Shown here: positions 34,962-49,900 of the stretch, one piece after another | Layout: the number at the start of each line of letters is the position of its first letter | Position numbering within the stretch: the first letter of the stretch is position 1 | Notes under the pieces: model-generated | The model's input: the letters and a program-made list of their open reading frames with translations, nothing else | What the model was told of the DNA's origin: nothing | Databases searched by the model: none | Made by a program: the position numbers and the translations under genes | From: Chondrosia reniformis | Lineage: Eukaryota; Porifera; Demospongiae; Chondrillida; Chondrillidae | Assembly: GCA_947172415.1 (NCBI GenBank) | Contig: OX359200.1 | Span: 3,970,501-4,034,500, forward strand | Length of the DNA stretch: 64,000 nt | Reading direction: 5' to 3'

Positions 34962-37900
34962 ATGGGAATAGATTTGTTACTCTTTATTGGACTCTTCCTC
35001 CTTCGCGGTAGACTTGGTCAGAGCCTTAGGCTAGGGCAGGCAGGGTAAAATATTAATGCATGCATCCTAAAATTGCATGGGTGGTGAAAGTTTTTAGGTG
35101 AGGGTATCATATAGATATACCATAAGATTTATATACATGGTTAGATCACACGAGTAATATATGTAATAACTCTTGTGTGTTAAGTGCCCAATATTTGTTT
35201 TAATTGTCATCCTTACTTTTCTTCTTGATTTTGAAATGGTTATATAGCAAAATCTTTCTTGTTTTCAGTCTTTCTTTGTTAACATTATAAACATTTCAGC
35301 ATACATGAAGTTCACGAGAAGGAAAGAGAAGACTCCTGTATCCTCATCGAAGGCTCTCATCAGGTTCCCTATAGGATTGTTTTTTATACAGAATAGGCAG
35401 AACATGTAGTATATTAGAACAAAGCAATTTTCTCTCGATTCTTAAAGAAAGTTGATAGTGTTGAGTTAGGAATCCCAAACTTTTTAAAAGTTTGTTTTAG
35501 AAGATTTCCTAAAATCAATCAATTTCTTCAAAACCGTGCCAATCAACCGTACATTATCAGACCTCTGTATTGCATAAGTATAGGGTCTGATTATCACCTA
35601 TCGTATAGATATATGTATGCATTTTATGATTCTAATTATATATATGTATTTGAAATACAAGGGTCTGTTCAAAAGTTCAGTACAAGATCATATCACATGT
35701 TCAGCAGTTTCATGGTTTTGGTAATCAAGTATTTACACGTACTGCTTATCGGACTGTTACAACTTTACTACCGGTTTGCTGCCCAACTTTTATTCAAGTA
35801 AATGAAGAATGCTTTGGTGAGCCAATTCTTATATATACAGTAATTTGTTACATATAAAATACGTAAATCATGCATATGTAGCTATATATATAGTCTATAT
35901 TACCATATTTAAGTGCTTCTTGTGCTTTGCACATTAGGGCTATTGCGCCACATGCAGAACTGTAAAAGGATATTGGATAATTCACACGCACATAATACAT
36001 GTCCTGTAACCATAGTTTCTCCTGCCCCTCTCTTCATGGCTGCCTGCCTTTGATTCCCTCTCTTTGTGGCTGCCTTACTCCATCCATCCATCCATCCATC
36101 CATCCATCCATCCATCCATCCATCCATCCATCCATCCATCCATCCATCCATCCATCCATCCATCCATCCATCCATCCATCCATCCATCCATCCATCCATC
36201 CATCCATCCATCCATCCATCCATCCATCCATCCATCCATCCATCCATCCATCCATCCATCCATCCATCCATCCATCCATCCATCCATCCATCCATCCATC
36301 CATCCATCCATCCATCCATCCATCCATCCATCCATCCATCCATCCATCCATCCATCCATCCATCCATCCATCCATCCATCCATCCATCCATCCATCCATC
36401 CATCCATCCATCCATCCATCCATCCATCCATCCATCCATCCATCCATCCATCCATCCATCCATCCATCCATCCATCCATCCATCCATCCATCCATCCATC
36501 CATCCATCCATCCATCCATCCATCCATCCATCCATTCTTCCATCCATTCATCCATCCATTCATCCAGCTATGCATGCATCCAACTATTGTAGCCCAGTGT
36601 AACCCTCCTTGCTTGAATGGAGGGAAGTGTAAACCTGGACAATATTGTGAATGCCCTCTTGAATGGTTCTCAAGAGACTGTAGCAAAGGTATTTAATCAT
36701 TAGTATATTTGTGGAGGTGTATCTTTAATGCATGCACAACAATCTAGACTTTAATGAATGTCTCAATTACCGTGGAATATGTGGAAGAAGTCGTCCAAGA
36801 GCTAAATGTAAGAATTTACTCGGGACTTATGAGTGTATATGTAGAAGAGGATATGAATATGATACTGGAGTCAAAAAATGTGTAGGTGAGGAAGTTATGA
36901 TCAAAAACTGTTGTGTATATTTAAGATGTGTATTTTTCAATTTATTGATCTACACGTTAGATTTTGATGAATGTTTAAATGGGACCCACAGATGTGACTA
37001 CAATTGCAGCAACACAATTGGGTCATATGAATGTTCCTGTCCCAATGGATATGACCTTGCTCCTAATGGTAGACAATGTAATGGTTAGTAATATTTCTTA
37101 TTTAAGAAGATGCCTACATCTTTTTGAAATTATAATGTAAATAAATGATATATAGTGACTAAGCCTTCATGTTTAATGAATGACCTAAGTATTGTTAGTA
37201 ACCTAAACTTCTTAAGAAAGGGCCCAAATTTTGAGAATGTTATAACTTTAAATGGATAACTGCCCTAAAGATTCGTATAGAAAGGCCCCTTAGAAAATCT
37301 AAAGTTGCATGGGCCCATAGATAAATGTGTCTACTTCTGTACTTATTAATATATAGTGAGTGGGAAAATGCCGTATAGTAGCCAAGAAGACCCTTGCTTG
37401 CCTTAAAATGAAGGAATTCCTAGAAGACCTACATACATACATCTATATGATAAGTATGCATATATGTTATAGTCCCTGCCGATAGGGCCTTTATAAAAAA
37501 CAAGTAAGTCCTACTATAGATAAAAATAATGAAGAACTAGGCATAAGTCTATTACAGTAAATGCTAAATTTGCAGTAGGATCCCAACAGTTAATTAGAAA
37601 GCAAGTTGATTACTTAAAACAACGTATGTAGAATACTTAGAATGCAATTAAACCAGACTGGTGCAACCTTCCCTTTTTCAATGGATGCCTAAGCTCCATG
37701 CTCCATAAGAGTGCCTATGGTCATAGATTCATAGTTGCCTTGCAGAAATGTACTACTAAACCCTTTTTCTAGATTTCCAAATTCAGCCCTCAGATTTATT
37801 CTGAAGCATTCTAGATAATACTGCCTAAGAATATATAGCATATAATAATACCATGGTTAATACGTACATTTTGGATAGTCAAAACCTCACTAAAAGTATT

Positions 37901-40900
37901 TAGTCTATACCCACTAGAAACACCCAGCTAGCTAGTTTTAATTTCTCTATCATTATCCTCTATAACCTCCTTAAAGACAAGATTGCTAAACTTATTCAGA
38001 GTGCCTTTATTATATATGCCTTAGGGAAGTCCCAATATAAGGATTAAGCTTTTTGATGGTCTAACAATGTCTCCAATGAAGTAGTCACAGCCAGCCATTT
38101 GGTAGACCACTTTAATTACCTAATTGACAACATTTATGTATGTGTGTAGATGGTTTGGTATTTAACTATACATATGTATGTATGCATGTCTGTGTTTTCG
38201 GAATTTTCGCCTCCATCATTCTTAAATTGTCATATTGAAAACTGTGAATACGTATACTTTTTCTATTGATCCTTCCATATTTATTAATGGGTGCCTAGAA
38301 TGGTAGCCAATGGCTAAAGGCCTCCCCAGGCTAAATAAGATACTTGATTTGTATGACTTGAAAATAGTATATATAGCATATAAAATTAAAGAAGAATTTA
38401 AGTAGTTTAACTGGTGACTGAATAGGATAGGAGCTAGGTTTTGGACGTAAGTGACATTATCTAATTTTCACAAAAGCCATAAAAATAATGTTTGTAAGTG
38501 CAATTTCTATATTGTGTGGGTAACATTAATAGAAAACGATTGTATGCATTAGTCCCTATTAAATCCTTTCCACGTACACCTGTGTTACAATTGACATTTG
38601 AAAATGTTCAAAACCGATTAATTCAGATGTCACTTGTCAAAAACTAATTTTCAGACATTTCCACCCAGGGGTCTTCATCAGTGATAAATGATCTTCATGT
38701 ATAATATATGCCGCATGATTGCTATAGAGTTGCACATTATATTTTGGGCATATATGTTCGTATGTACATAGAATGGATTAAATACGTGAATCAATAATAT
38801 GTTTTATATACAGTGTATATGTATAGATATAAATGAATGCTTGAACAATAATGGACAATGTACCCATATCTGTATAAATACCAATGGATCCTTTCACTGT
38901 TCTTGTCCTCCTGGATTCAAGTTAAAGCCTAATGGCTTTGCATGTGACAGTAAGTAACTACATTTATGTACATAGTAGGATATAACAGCATTTGTACATA
39001 TTTATTTTGTATGGCTTTGGATGCATGCATATTGAAATAATAATTTTATGCTCAATTTTATTTATATATATGAGCATAATATATCTTTTTCTGATTTGTG
39101 TTGTATATTAAAATGTCATAAGCAATTCTAATGTTTAAAGTGTTAATTAACTGTCACAATAATAAATTAGACTAACAATGTATACTACAACTGAAACAAC
39201 TAAATCTACCAAAACAATATGTCCTATCTTGCCAGACTAGCTGGAGCAGCTGAGGTAACAGCATAATTGAGTTTCATGTAAGAATAATGTACATATGGTA
39301 TTCCTTTTGCAGATGTTGACGAGTGCATTCTTAGAATACACAATTGTTCTGATGACAGAGACTGTGTGGATTTAATGGGAGGATTTGTATGTCAATGTCA
39401 CAATGAAGGATATGAACTAGCTGATGATGGAGTTACATGTATTGGTAAGATACTTCCTTTTTGAACCCCTTATTCTTGTTCTTCTGTTACATAGTTCTGG
39501 CCCATATGTATGCAGTTTCTCTTGACTTTTTAGTTCTTTTGTATATACTATATACGTACATACAATTAGGAATTAAAAAAGTGATAAATATGTAGTAAGA
39601 TTTTATTTATTATTTACATTATGCACACACATGCAAATAATCACCTTTGCAACGGCTAGGTCATTTATTCTGTCTAAGGAAAAGTTCATAGGTACTTAAA
39701 TTGATTCACATTTGAGTATGAACACTGTTTTTCATTTAGTAAGCCATTTTGGGCACCTTCAGTAAGTTTGGTTTCCTGTTAATTTTTCTGTGTTCTTAAC
39801 AGAGTACGTATATACGGATATATGTATGTACATATTTGTTTCGAAGAAAACAGCATCTTCAAGCAAAGTATAAGAATTTTTAAGTTGATTAGAATATTTA
39901 CATGTGACTTCTCAACTATATAGACACCGTAGTAAGTCCCTGTATGTACAAGCTGGTTAGATTAACTATGCAAACAGTATACAAATTGCATAGCTCTGGC
40001 ATATGCAAACTTGCATTGGTACACTGGTTGCATTTAGAATTATGAATACATTTAGCGAATATTATTCAGGACTACTCTGTGTCAACAATTCCTAAATGTA
40101 CTAGAGTATGTAGGTATGACAAAATGAGTTCACACTACGTATATATATTGCACACAAATAATTTAAAATTAGTGGTTTTTAGAGAGGATCAGAGACTGTT
40201 CTGCTAAATGGGGTGGAGCTAGTGTACAAAACTGAAGTTTGCAGGTTCCATTCTCCCAGAAATTCACATTTTCTAAGACTGTTTATGTGTCTTAAAAATT
40301 ATGTATGGTATGATGTATGCTGAAGAAGTGGTTTATCGTAGGCCTATTGACACAATCAAGAACTGGCAAGGTGAAGCTTTGATAAAGTTTTTGGGTAAAA
40401 TCAGGACTTTACATTGTAAATGGTAGAATGGGTAGAGATAGATCCACATGTGTGTCAGGAAGAAGGAGTTCAGTAGTGGACTATTGTATACTCACAAGGG
40501 AACGGCTTAAGCTTATTGATGGATATAGAGTTATGACAATGAGGAAGAGTTTGGAAGAAATGCACTTGAAAGGTGAAGCAATGAGGATACCTGACCACTC
40601 TCTCTTGATGTGTAACCTGCAGCTAGAAGGCCCAGAAGACTGGAGCTATGTGTATGATTATACAAGAGACATGACATTTTGTGAGAGTCAGAATAATATA
40701 TAATAGCAGAGGAGCAAGGATTCAGAAGGGGTAGAGGCTGCAGAGACCAGGTGCTTTCTCTGTCCTTGCTAGGACAATTGAGGATGGCCTACAATAAGTT
40801 GTGTATGATGGGAATTTTTGCAGACTTTAGCAAGGTGTATGACAGAGTGGACCGACATATATAAGCTATGGAAGTGGGAGCAATAACGGGAAGAACTCAA

Positions 40901-43900
40901 ACTTTCTTAAAACCAGCCTATGAAAGCATCAGCTGTGAAGTAAGGATAGGGGAAGAGATGAGTAAACCCTTTGAAGTGTCAAGAGGACTGAGACAGGGAT
41001 GTGTGTTCTCTCTCCTCTGCTGTTCTCATTGTATATCAACAGTTTGGTGGAGAAACTGAGAAGCAGGGGGGGGGGTTAGGGTGTGGTGTTTAGGGAGACT
41101 GGTACCAGGGCTTTTGTACGCAGATGATATGGTCTTACTGGCAGAAATTTTATGGATGTGTATATAGACAGAATGCTGGTGGAATCAAAGGTGGTGCATT
41201 TAAGAGACTAATGGAAGCCTTGGTGGATTCTGTGTTGCTATATGGAGCAGAGGTGTTGGGGTGCTGTAGAAGCTGCAGGAAGTAGAGAATGTTCAGCTCA
41301 AAGGTTGCAGAGTCTTTCTTGGTGTAAATTGCTTGCATCCCAAAACCTCTCTACAGATGGAAATGGGGAGGCTACCTATTGAATGGGCAGCAAAAAAGAG
41401 AAGTATGGCCTTCTGGTTTAGAACATTGAGGGTGGAGGAAAGTAGATTGATCAAACTGGTGGCACTGGAAGCTTCAGAATTGAGTAGGAAGGTAAAATGG
41501 ATTGAAGATCTTCATTCTAACCTAGCAGAAATTTGATGGGACAAAGTAGACCCACATGATATAGAGGTGAAAGAATTGGTAAAAATGCTAAACTGTGGAG
41601 TGTGGAGAGCAGTTAGAGAGAAGAGGGAGACAGACTTAGAGAGTAAGCCAAAACTCAGTGTCCTTTGTGAGATTTCTGAGAGAGGAGTACAGCACTAAAT
41701 GTGTGGAAGTAGGGGACAAGGAAATGAGAAGGGTTTTGATTAAACTACGAGGAGGTACAGCAGAGCTTAGATTAGAAACAGGCAGATGAAGAGGATTGAG
41801 ATGAGAGGTGTGAGAGGGTGTGCACCATATGCAATGATAGCAAGATGTGAAGAGAGCTTTGGATGAAGATACAGGAGTCTTTTCTTCCTTCTTTTCCCTT
41901 TTTTCATCTTCTTCTCCACTGGGTCAGACAGCCGTTTTCTGGGAATTCCACCCTTCATCAGTGATCCTGGGAGTCTTTGTCTTTTTCTTTATCTTGATCT
42001 TCTGTGAATCCTTGGCACCAATATTGATTAGCAAGTTTAATATACTCACCACTACAATTTCGGCTATTGTCATCTCATCTCAATCCAATGCACTTTAAAA
42101 ATTATATAAATAATTTAAGGCCTTTTCAAAGGGTGGTCCAAAAAGCTAACAAAGATTCTATAATGTTAACGATATGAAGGAGAAGCATGTGTAGTAGAGT
42201 AATGTGGTATCTAGTGATTTATGGTCTGCCAAGATACGTATGTATATACGTATATGTATACAGCTATATTTTGTCCAGTAAACATGAAATTTTAAGCATT
42301 GTTTAAATTGTATATAAGCATTGTTTATGCATGTATTGTCCAAATAAATTTATTTAGATATTGATGAGTGTCAAGCAGGATACACAGGCTGTCATCAGGG
42401 ATGCATAAATACACCTGGAAGTTATGAGTGTATATGCTCTGATGGATTTAAGAGAGATGACAATAGCCAAAATTGTAGTGGTGAGTATATTAAACTTGCT
42501 AATCAATATATATATATTTATGCATATTGGTATCTGGTAGTTCATGGTAGTGCATGAAATTGATAAATATACGTATTTACATGTACAGTATGTACGTATA
42601 TACAAGAGCACTTATTGAGTCATTTATACGAGAATTTGACCTTAAGTCATTATATTATTGTCGACAAATACCACCGGGTTGAAAGTCTGACCATTGAGTT
42701 AATATTTGTTACTCAATAAATATATTAAGGCTCATTGTTAGGACCAAGGTTAGGATAAGAGCTTAGGCTTTTTTCAAGTGTTTGGTGCTCTTCAAAAAAA
42801 AGTATAACTGTTTAAATTATTGCCGTTAGATATTGATGAATGTCTAACCTCAACACATGGATGTAACCAGTTATGCAACAATACCTATGGCAGTTACAAG
42901 TGTAATTGTATGGAAAATTTCATCTTAAAGGAAGACTACAGGACATGTGAAGGTACGCATGCTTCCAATATGTTGGACCTAAATGAGTCTTTCTGCAGAT
43001 TTATAACGTCGGTAATAACTAATATATATTAATTGAATGGCTCAAATGTCTTAACTTTTTATATATATAGAACAGTACTAGTGTGTGCTTGAACGTTTGA
43101 TTTATGCTTATACGTATGTTCATGCTTGTCTTCTAGCAATTCCATGTGTGGATTTGGTTAGCCCAGCAAGTGACATTCTGATGTCAAACTGCAGTGTTAA
43201 TAACTTCACAGGTGTAGTCGGTAGTGTATGCCAATTCTCCTGTGATGCACCTGGTTATGAATTAGAGGGATCAGCATTTCGTCAGTGTCTAGCAGATCGC
43301 ACATGGTCTGGCACTGTTACTTCATGTGCTAGAATGAAATGTCCTGCAATATTAATACAGCACTCTGCAGTACATCCATCTTGTACCCATGAATTCAATA
43401 ACACGTGTTTGGTACACTGCTTACCAGGATATTCTCTCAGTGATCCAGATGCTGTATCTGGTATCAGTGAAATTACTTGTGAATTAAATGATGATGCCTC
43501 TATTACCCAATGGAACAAAGATTTAATGTGCATTGGTAAGTATAAATTTGCTTAAATATATAAATATTCTGTATTCAACCATATATCATATTCATATATA
43601 TCATATTCATTCTGCATTATTTGTATATATCTAGAAGATACACCCTGTACTCCAAACATATGCAAAAATGGAGGTAAATGTGTGCTAGATTTTGAAGGCC
43701 AACCAGAATGCAATTGTAGTGACACAGGATACTTTGGAAGCCATTGCCAGTTCGGATTTGTTTCATTCCCTGAATTTCCTATTTTAAAAGTCAATTCTCC
43801 CTACCACTTTATCCTTAAAGCTAGACCAGTAGAATTTCTAAAAATAGAATTAGTAGTTCCTTCTGATCTGAGTATCAATCCAAATACTGGAATATTTAAC

Positions 43901-46900
43901 TCAAGTATGTATTCCGTGGCATTTATGTTAACAGGAAAGTGTAGAGGTCTATACACAATGTTGTTTAATGTTGATGGGTCATATATTGATTTAAATGCCT
44001 TCCACCAACCAGAAGAAAGAGCAATTTTGGTGATTGATCATGACCCCACCTTAGAATCTGAACCAGACTATTCTGAAAGGCAAAATATTGCACCAGGTGT
44101 TTTGGAACCTGGTTGCTGCTTGAATAAAGGAATGTTGACTTGTGCAGGCCATAATAATAAGATTAAATTCACCTCTACATGCTCCTGGAAATACTCGAGA
44201 GGTGTTTCTTCTACACCTGGCATTGTATTTGTGACAACTGAAGGTATATTTTTACCACTTTCTTTTTCCAGAATCAGTATCAGTAAATCCTTTGGAAATT
44301 TTGTATTTTCGCTGCCTCAGCATGATACGGAACTTACTTGTTATACATGCTCTGAATTATTACTGGAATCATATAATGCTAGTAGCAAGCCATGTTACTG
44401 TTACAAACCAACTACTAAAGATATTGTGGATTTCTTAAACCATGAAGCACTTGCTGTAACTTTTTTCGATAAACTTGGACCACATATTCCTGCTTGGCTG
44501 AATTTTTCAATATCCGGAAGTAATAGAACCCATTCTACTAATAGTCAGATGGCTAGAGTAGTGACCCAATTAGATGTAAATGGGCAAGATTGCATGAGAT
44601 TTCCTACATCTACAACAGGGCAGTACTTGCTTCTGCAATATAATGGTAACCTAGCTATTCAGGTGCATCGCTCAGAAATATTTATACCTAACTCTGAAAA
44701 TGAGGGGATTTGCATTGCAGTAGATCTTTGTACTAATCAAGTCAGGCCTGTACTTTACTTCAGCCTTCCTACTGGAGTCATCAATGCTAGAAACCTTGGT
44801 GATTTAGGAAATTCTTTTCTAGCAGCAGGATGGGACTTTGATGTGGAGGGGATTGCTCTATCACCAAGCAGACAACTTATTTCAGAAAGCTATCATGCTA
44901 TCCTTAAGGGATCTATGGTAATTAGAAGTTCCATCAGCAATCTTGAAATGATTGTGTCATTTCTGGGAGAATGCAGTCTTGTATTTGAGTCATATAATGA
45001 AGTATGCGTATACATTTTAATATCTAGATTATGTACTGATTAGAATGTATGGTTAATATATATATATGTACAACTACATATTAGTATACTTACTCCTTGT
45101 ATAACCAATATACATAATATATTAAATTAACAATATTAAGTTTATTGACACCACAAAATATACTCCTGCTACGGCTGAGGGAGACATTGACATCATTACA
45201 CTTATATACATATTATTTAAAGCTATAACTTCCAGAATATATAAACTAAACTATATAAAAGATGGACTAGCTACTTTTTCACACCTTGCAGACTCTCATA
45301 GTCAGTGGTATATACTTGTTTCACTCCAGTGGTCTTCACCAACAATGATCATTGCTGGTGAATAATACCTACATTCCTTAAACTATATAGCCCTTTTTGA
45401 CTAAAGGTTATATATAGTATACCGTATAACGGGAAAATTTGGTAGGCAATATAATTGGCGAAATGCCCGATATTAGCATTTGGCGAGTTTTATATTTGAC
45501 AGATTGCCCCGTAACGTACCGTTACATTCTAAATTGATAGCTGCATTCGCGAATTTGGCGAAGAATAAAATTTGGCGAGTTTCAAACTACTCGCCAAATC
45601 GCCAAATTTAAGTCCTCGCCAAATTTTCCCGCTATATGGTATATAGCTTTTAGCATTTATATATGTACATATGGAGAGAGAGAAGACAGTAGTGAATAAA
45701 GAATTTATATATATCTTGTATACACATATAGGTTTTTTCCTTTGGTTTGTCCCAAGATACTTCAGGTATTCTTAATGGAAGACTTACTTTGACTTTGTCT
45801 GAAACTCCAAAGAACAACTATCGCCTCAGTGGAAGAGGTGGATCTGTAGTACATTTTACAATGCAAGGTATTTCAGTACCCCTCAATATGCTATATAAAG
45901 TAATTGACACCAAACACTTTAGATAACCTCTATACCAAGCCTAGTTTCATTTAACTGGAGTACAGTTTTGAAATATTATAACAGTACCACTATTTTTATG
46001 AGAAGGCTAATAACAGAAAAAGTAAAAGCAGGAAATGTTTGTGTTAATTGCTGTTCTTAGGGTTCACACTACATGTGTCCCATGCATGTATTAATGTAGT
46101 TTGTATTCTTTACTTCACATTTATTCATACTCGGTTGAGGGACTTGCCAGAATTGAGGTTATTGGTCAAGTTTTGCTTCTGCAAGTACATACGTATATTA
46201 TGGGTTTGATGGTAATGTTTTTGTGTATATTTATACTTATGTAACTGTGTCTATCTCCCAGGATTTAATCTTCTGTGGTATCTATGTCTGTGTTATGATG
46301 GTGTTCTTTGAATCTCTTTTCTTCCTTGCTCTTTTTACTCAGTCTATATACCTTTCAGTGTTCTGGCCATCAGGTGCACAAATAATGCTGCATTTTCTTC
46401 TCATGTTGTTTGGTGTCGTGGGAATAAAGTAGTCTTGACTTTAACATTGAGTATTGCACTTACCAAGCAGAGCCCCAAGACTTCAAGATTTACTTCCAGT
46501 CAGCATATAATTCCCACCTGAAATCCTGGAAATTCTACTGGCCTGCACTCTCAGTCTTATAAATAGCTGTGTGTCACAATGTTCTTGATTTTTTAATTTG
46601 TTTGGTACTTTGATTAATATCACTGAAATTTATTAACGATTCACCCATATATGACTAGTTAGTATATATGTATATAACAACCACCATGGTGTTAACCATC
46701 TTCCTATATATATACTGTATATGAGTGCAATTATCTCAAGATCTACTTATATACACATAATTTGATATGTATACATTCCAGTGCAATGCCCATGTAAGCT
46801 AATACTTGATCATGACAGTTGCAATATTTTTGCGATGCACATTATACGTATATAGTATAAGTAATGATAATAATGAGACTCGATCAGCAACATAATTTTC

Positions 46901-49900
46901 ATAGAATTGAACATTGCCAAACAGAGGTCTTCTTCAGCAAAATATCTGCGAAAAAGTGTGTTGCTGAGTCTCAATTTTATTATCATTTCATATAGTGTGA
47001 GTACTAATTACTTACGTATATTTGTATGTCCCACACCTACTGCATGTCAATATAATATGTAGAGTTTTGGTAGTCTATAATAGTAATGTTTGTCCTCTTT
47101 GAGGAAGTAAACTCTATAGTAAGTTAAATTTATAATAATCATTTATATTATAAGCTATCATAATCATGTATATGTTTCATAGATATAAATACAACCTGCA
47201 ATAGGAGAACTCTCCAAGGTGAACTAACAGATAATCTCTACACCAGAGGAACCAGTACTCTCTCTAGCATTCTTGAAATTCCACCAGATCTTCGTCATGG
47301 TGACAGGTATCAGTTTGACTGCAACCTTAACTTTTCTGCTTATACCGATAAAGCAGCTGTAGTTACTGGACTAGTTTTGACTTCTGATTGTCACTATATT
47401 CGATTAGGTAGACTTCTCTTGAAAGACTTTAGTCACACTATATCCTTTGGAAGCCAGGCTTCTCTAGTGTGTAATGCAAATATTCCTGATGAACTTCAAG
47501 GTTATCCTGTGTTGATAGAATCGCTTTCTTCTAGTGCTCTTGCTAATATTGGGCACTTCTTAAAATTAAAAGATCTTCACTGTATGATTGGTCTAAATCC
47601 AAGTACAAAGGAATATTTAGCTGTACTACGGAATGTTCAAGTGATGTTAATGGGTTCCACATTTACTACATCCATAAGAATACATACTCACAGCCTTGAA
47701 ATGACATCAGTTGCTGATGTATACAATTATTATCCTTTTCTACTTGAGGTATCAGCACAAACTGACCAAGAGTGGGATCATCTTGTGTTTGAACTCTTTG
47801 GTACTGCTACAAGAAATGACACCATAAATCTCTATAGAGATTTAGAAATTGGTGTTTCTAATGTGCTACAAAGAATTGCCATACAAGCTAAAGAAAGAAT
47901 AAATGTCACTGAAAGGGATGTAGAGAGAATTAGCTCAGTAGTAACAAATTTACTTAATGAAAAGAATAAAACTAACCGATTAGTGGAAGAGGTTAACCTA
48001 GGTATTGAACAGACAATAAGAAAGATTGAAATGTTAGAAAATCAGGCTGCTACACTGAAGAACAAGATTACAACCCTTGGTGAAGCTGCCGATGCAATAT
48101 TACTTTCCTTAGAAATGGCCTGCAGTTATGCTGAGTGCAACTACACATGTGCACCAGGTATAATAAATTCAACTTGTACTCACATTATCAATGAGGAAAT
48201 TAAAGGAATGTGTAAGAGAAAGTATATAAATTTTGAGATGAGAAATGTCCAACTAGCTGTAAATTATATACCTTGTGAAATATGGGAAGGACAGGATTTC
48301 TGTACTTGTAAATATGGAGGTGTAACTGGTTGTAGATGTGATATCTCTATAACTCAGTGGAATCAGCATGGTAGTGTAGCTACCTGTAAAGTAGTTGAGT
48401 ATGCTACTGTTCTAGTTCAGGTAGAAGAGGAGCGTTTAGAATCTTGCACTGTTGGTCTAAAACCAGTTAAATCTACATTACCTTGTTTAGTGAACTCCAC
48501 TTGTTCTAAATTTGTACCTGAGATACAGTGTTTACTGATGAATAATGAATGCACCAAGGTAAGGAACAACATGTCTCTTCAAGCTGATATGCAGGAGAAT
48601 GCAGCTACAGCAACAATAATGCAATTGCAGACAGTCCAGAGACAATTAGCTGGTGAAATGCTCAATCTGGAAGTTTTAGAAAGCAAACTGGAAAGTGCTG
48701 AATCCAAGATAGCACAGTTAGATCAGGCTTGTGACCAATTGTTGCAAGGATTAAACACTCACAATTTAAAGGGAATACGTGATGAAAATCGTGCTGGGAT
48801 TGAGTTGGCAAATGTGATCAATAAAGAAATGGTAAACATAGATAATATCACCTTCAGTACCATACTTCAAAAGGAATCTCCAGAAACTGTACTTCTAGTG
48901 GTAACAGCCACTGCACTTGTCCCACAGGAGAAAACATTTACTCTTTCAGTTCAATTCAACTTCAGAAATAGAGAGAGATCATTAAGTGAGGCATCCATTA
49001 TATTAGCCAGAAAAATAGAAAATATCATATTGCCATCATCTTCATCAAGAAAACGTCGACAAATTATAGACAGCCTCCTGGAAAATGGCACACAGACACT
49101 GCAAAATCAATGTGCTGACCTTCATAACATAGACAGCTTTTATAAAAGCCTGCATGAATCCTTGGTTTCGTTAGAATATGCCAGATTTGAATTTGAAATG
49201 CATGTGTCAGAAGTAGTTGAATTCTTTGAGTTTGGCACTCAAATCAATCAGAGAAATGTTTCTGTAGATCCAGAATTAGAAGCAGTCAATGAACTCTATG
49301 AAACATTAAAGAATGGAGTTATGGAGTCAGCTAATCTGACATATTCAAACTTGTATGTCATTTGGCAAGCAGAGAGAAATAGTGTCATTAATAGCACTGG
49401 AACAGTGTTTGATCATGAACATTGTCTAAGTTTATCTGATTGCTACCTATTGTCAGTTGAAGTTCTTGAGGCTATTTTCATTTCTACACCTTCAGAAATA
49501 GGTAGTACCTTTCTGTCAAAGTTACAGTTAATCAGAAGAGACTTAGACGAACTCTCTCAACATTCAAACTTTACCATACTACAGGCAAGTGAAAGGTTAA
49601 GTAGTGTATTGTTTTTGCTATCTGATGCATTGGATGTGAATTACTGGTGTGCTAATATACCCGAAATGGTGAAAGTTCCAGAAACTAATATAACTGTAAT
49701 AGAAAATGCAGTTATCAATTTAGAATGTACTGCAAGATCTGATTCTAATTTTCCTTTGCTTTACAAGTGGCGAAAGGATGGGATTGTACTTCCAATTAGT
49801 AATGTAAGTATTTTAGTCCTGAATACTACATTAGCAGACACTGGATTCTATGAGTGTGAAGTTTCCAATCATGTTGGGAGCACTAAGGGATTATGGACAT

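Larger units (their letters stand above)
45041..45731. other. intron of the EMI-EGF gene holding MITEs
   Basis: It holds the ribozyme-like motif at 45316-45343 (minus) and the TATAGCGGGAAA-type MITE at 45419-45648. There is no coding evidence. Confidence 0.55.

Noticed and set aside
35909-36696. Six long open frames of 170-212 residues
   Set aside because: They are translations of the (CCAT)n array, which cannot contain a stop; only the EGF piece after 36598 is real coding sequence.
46223-46432. Hydrophobic 69-residue frame as a membrane exon of the EMI-EGF gene
   Set aside because: It lies between two extracellular exons, has no proper splice borders and would break the domain order.
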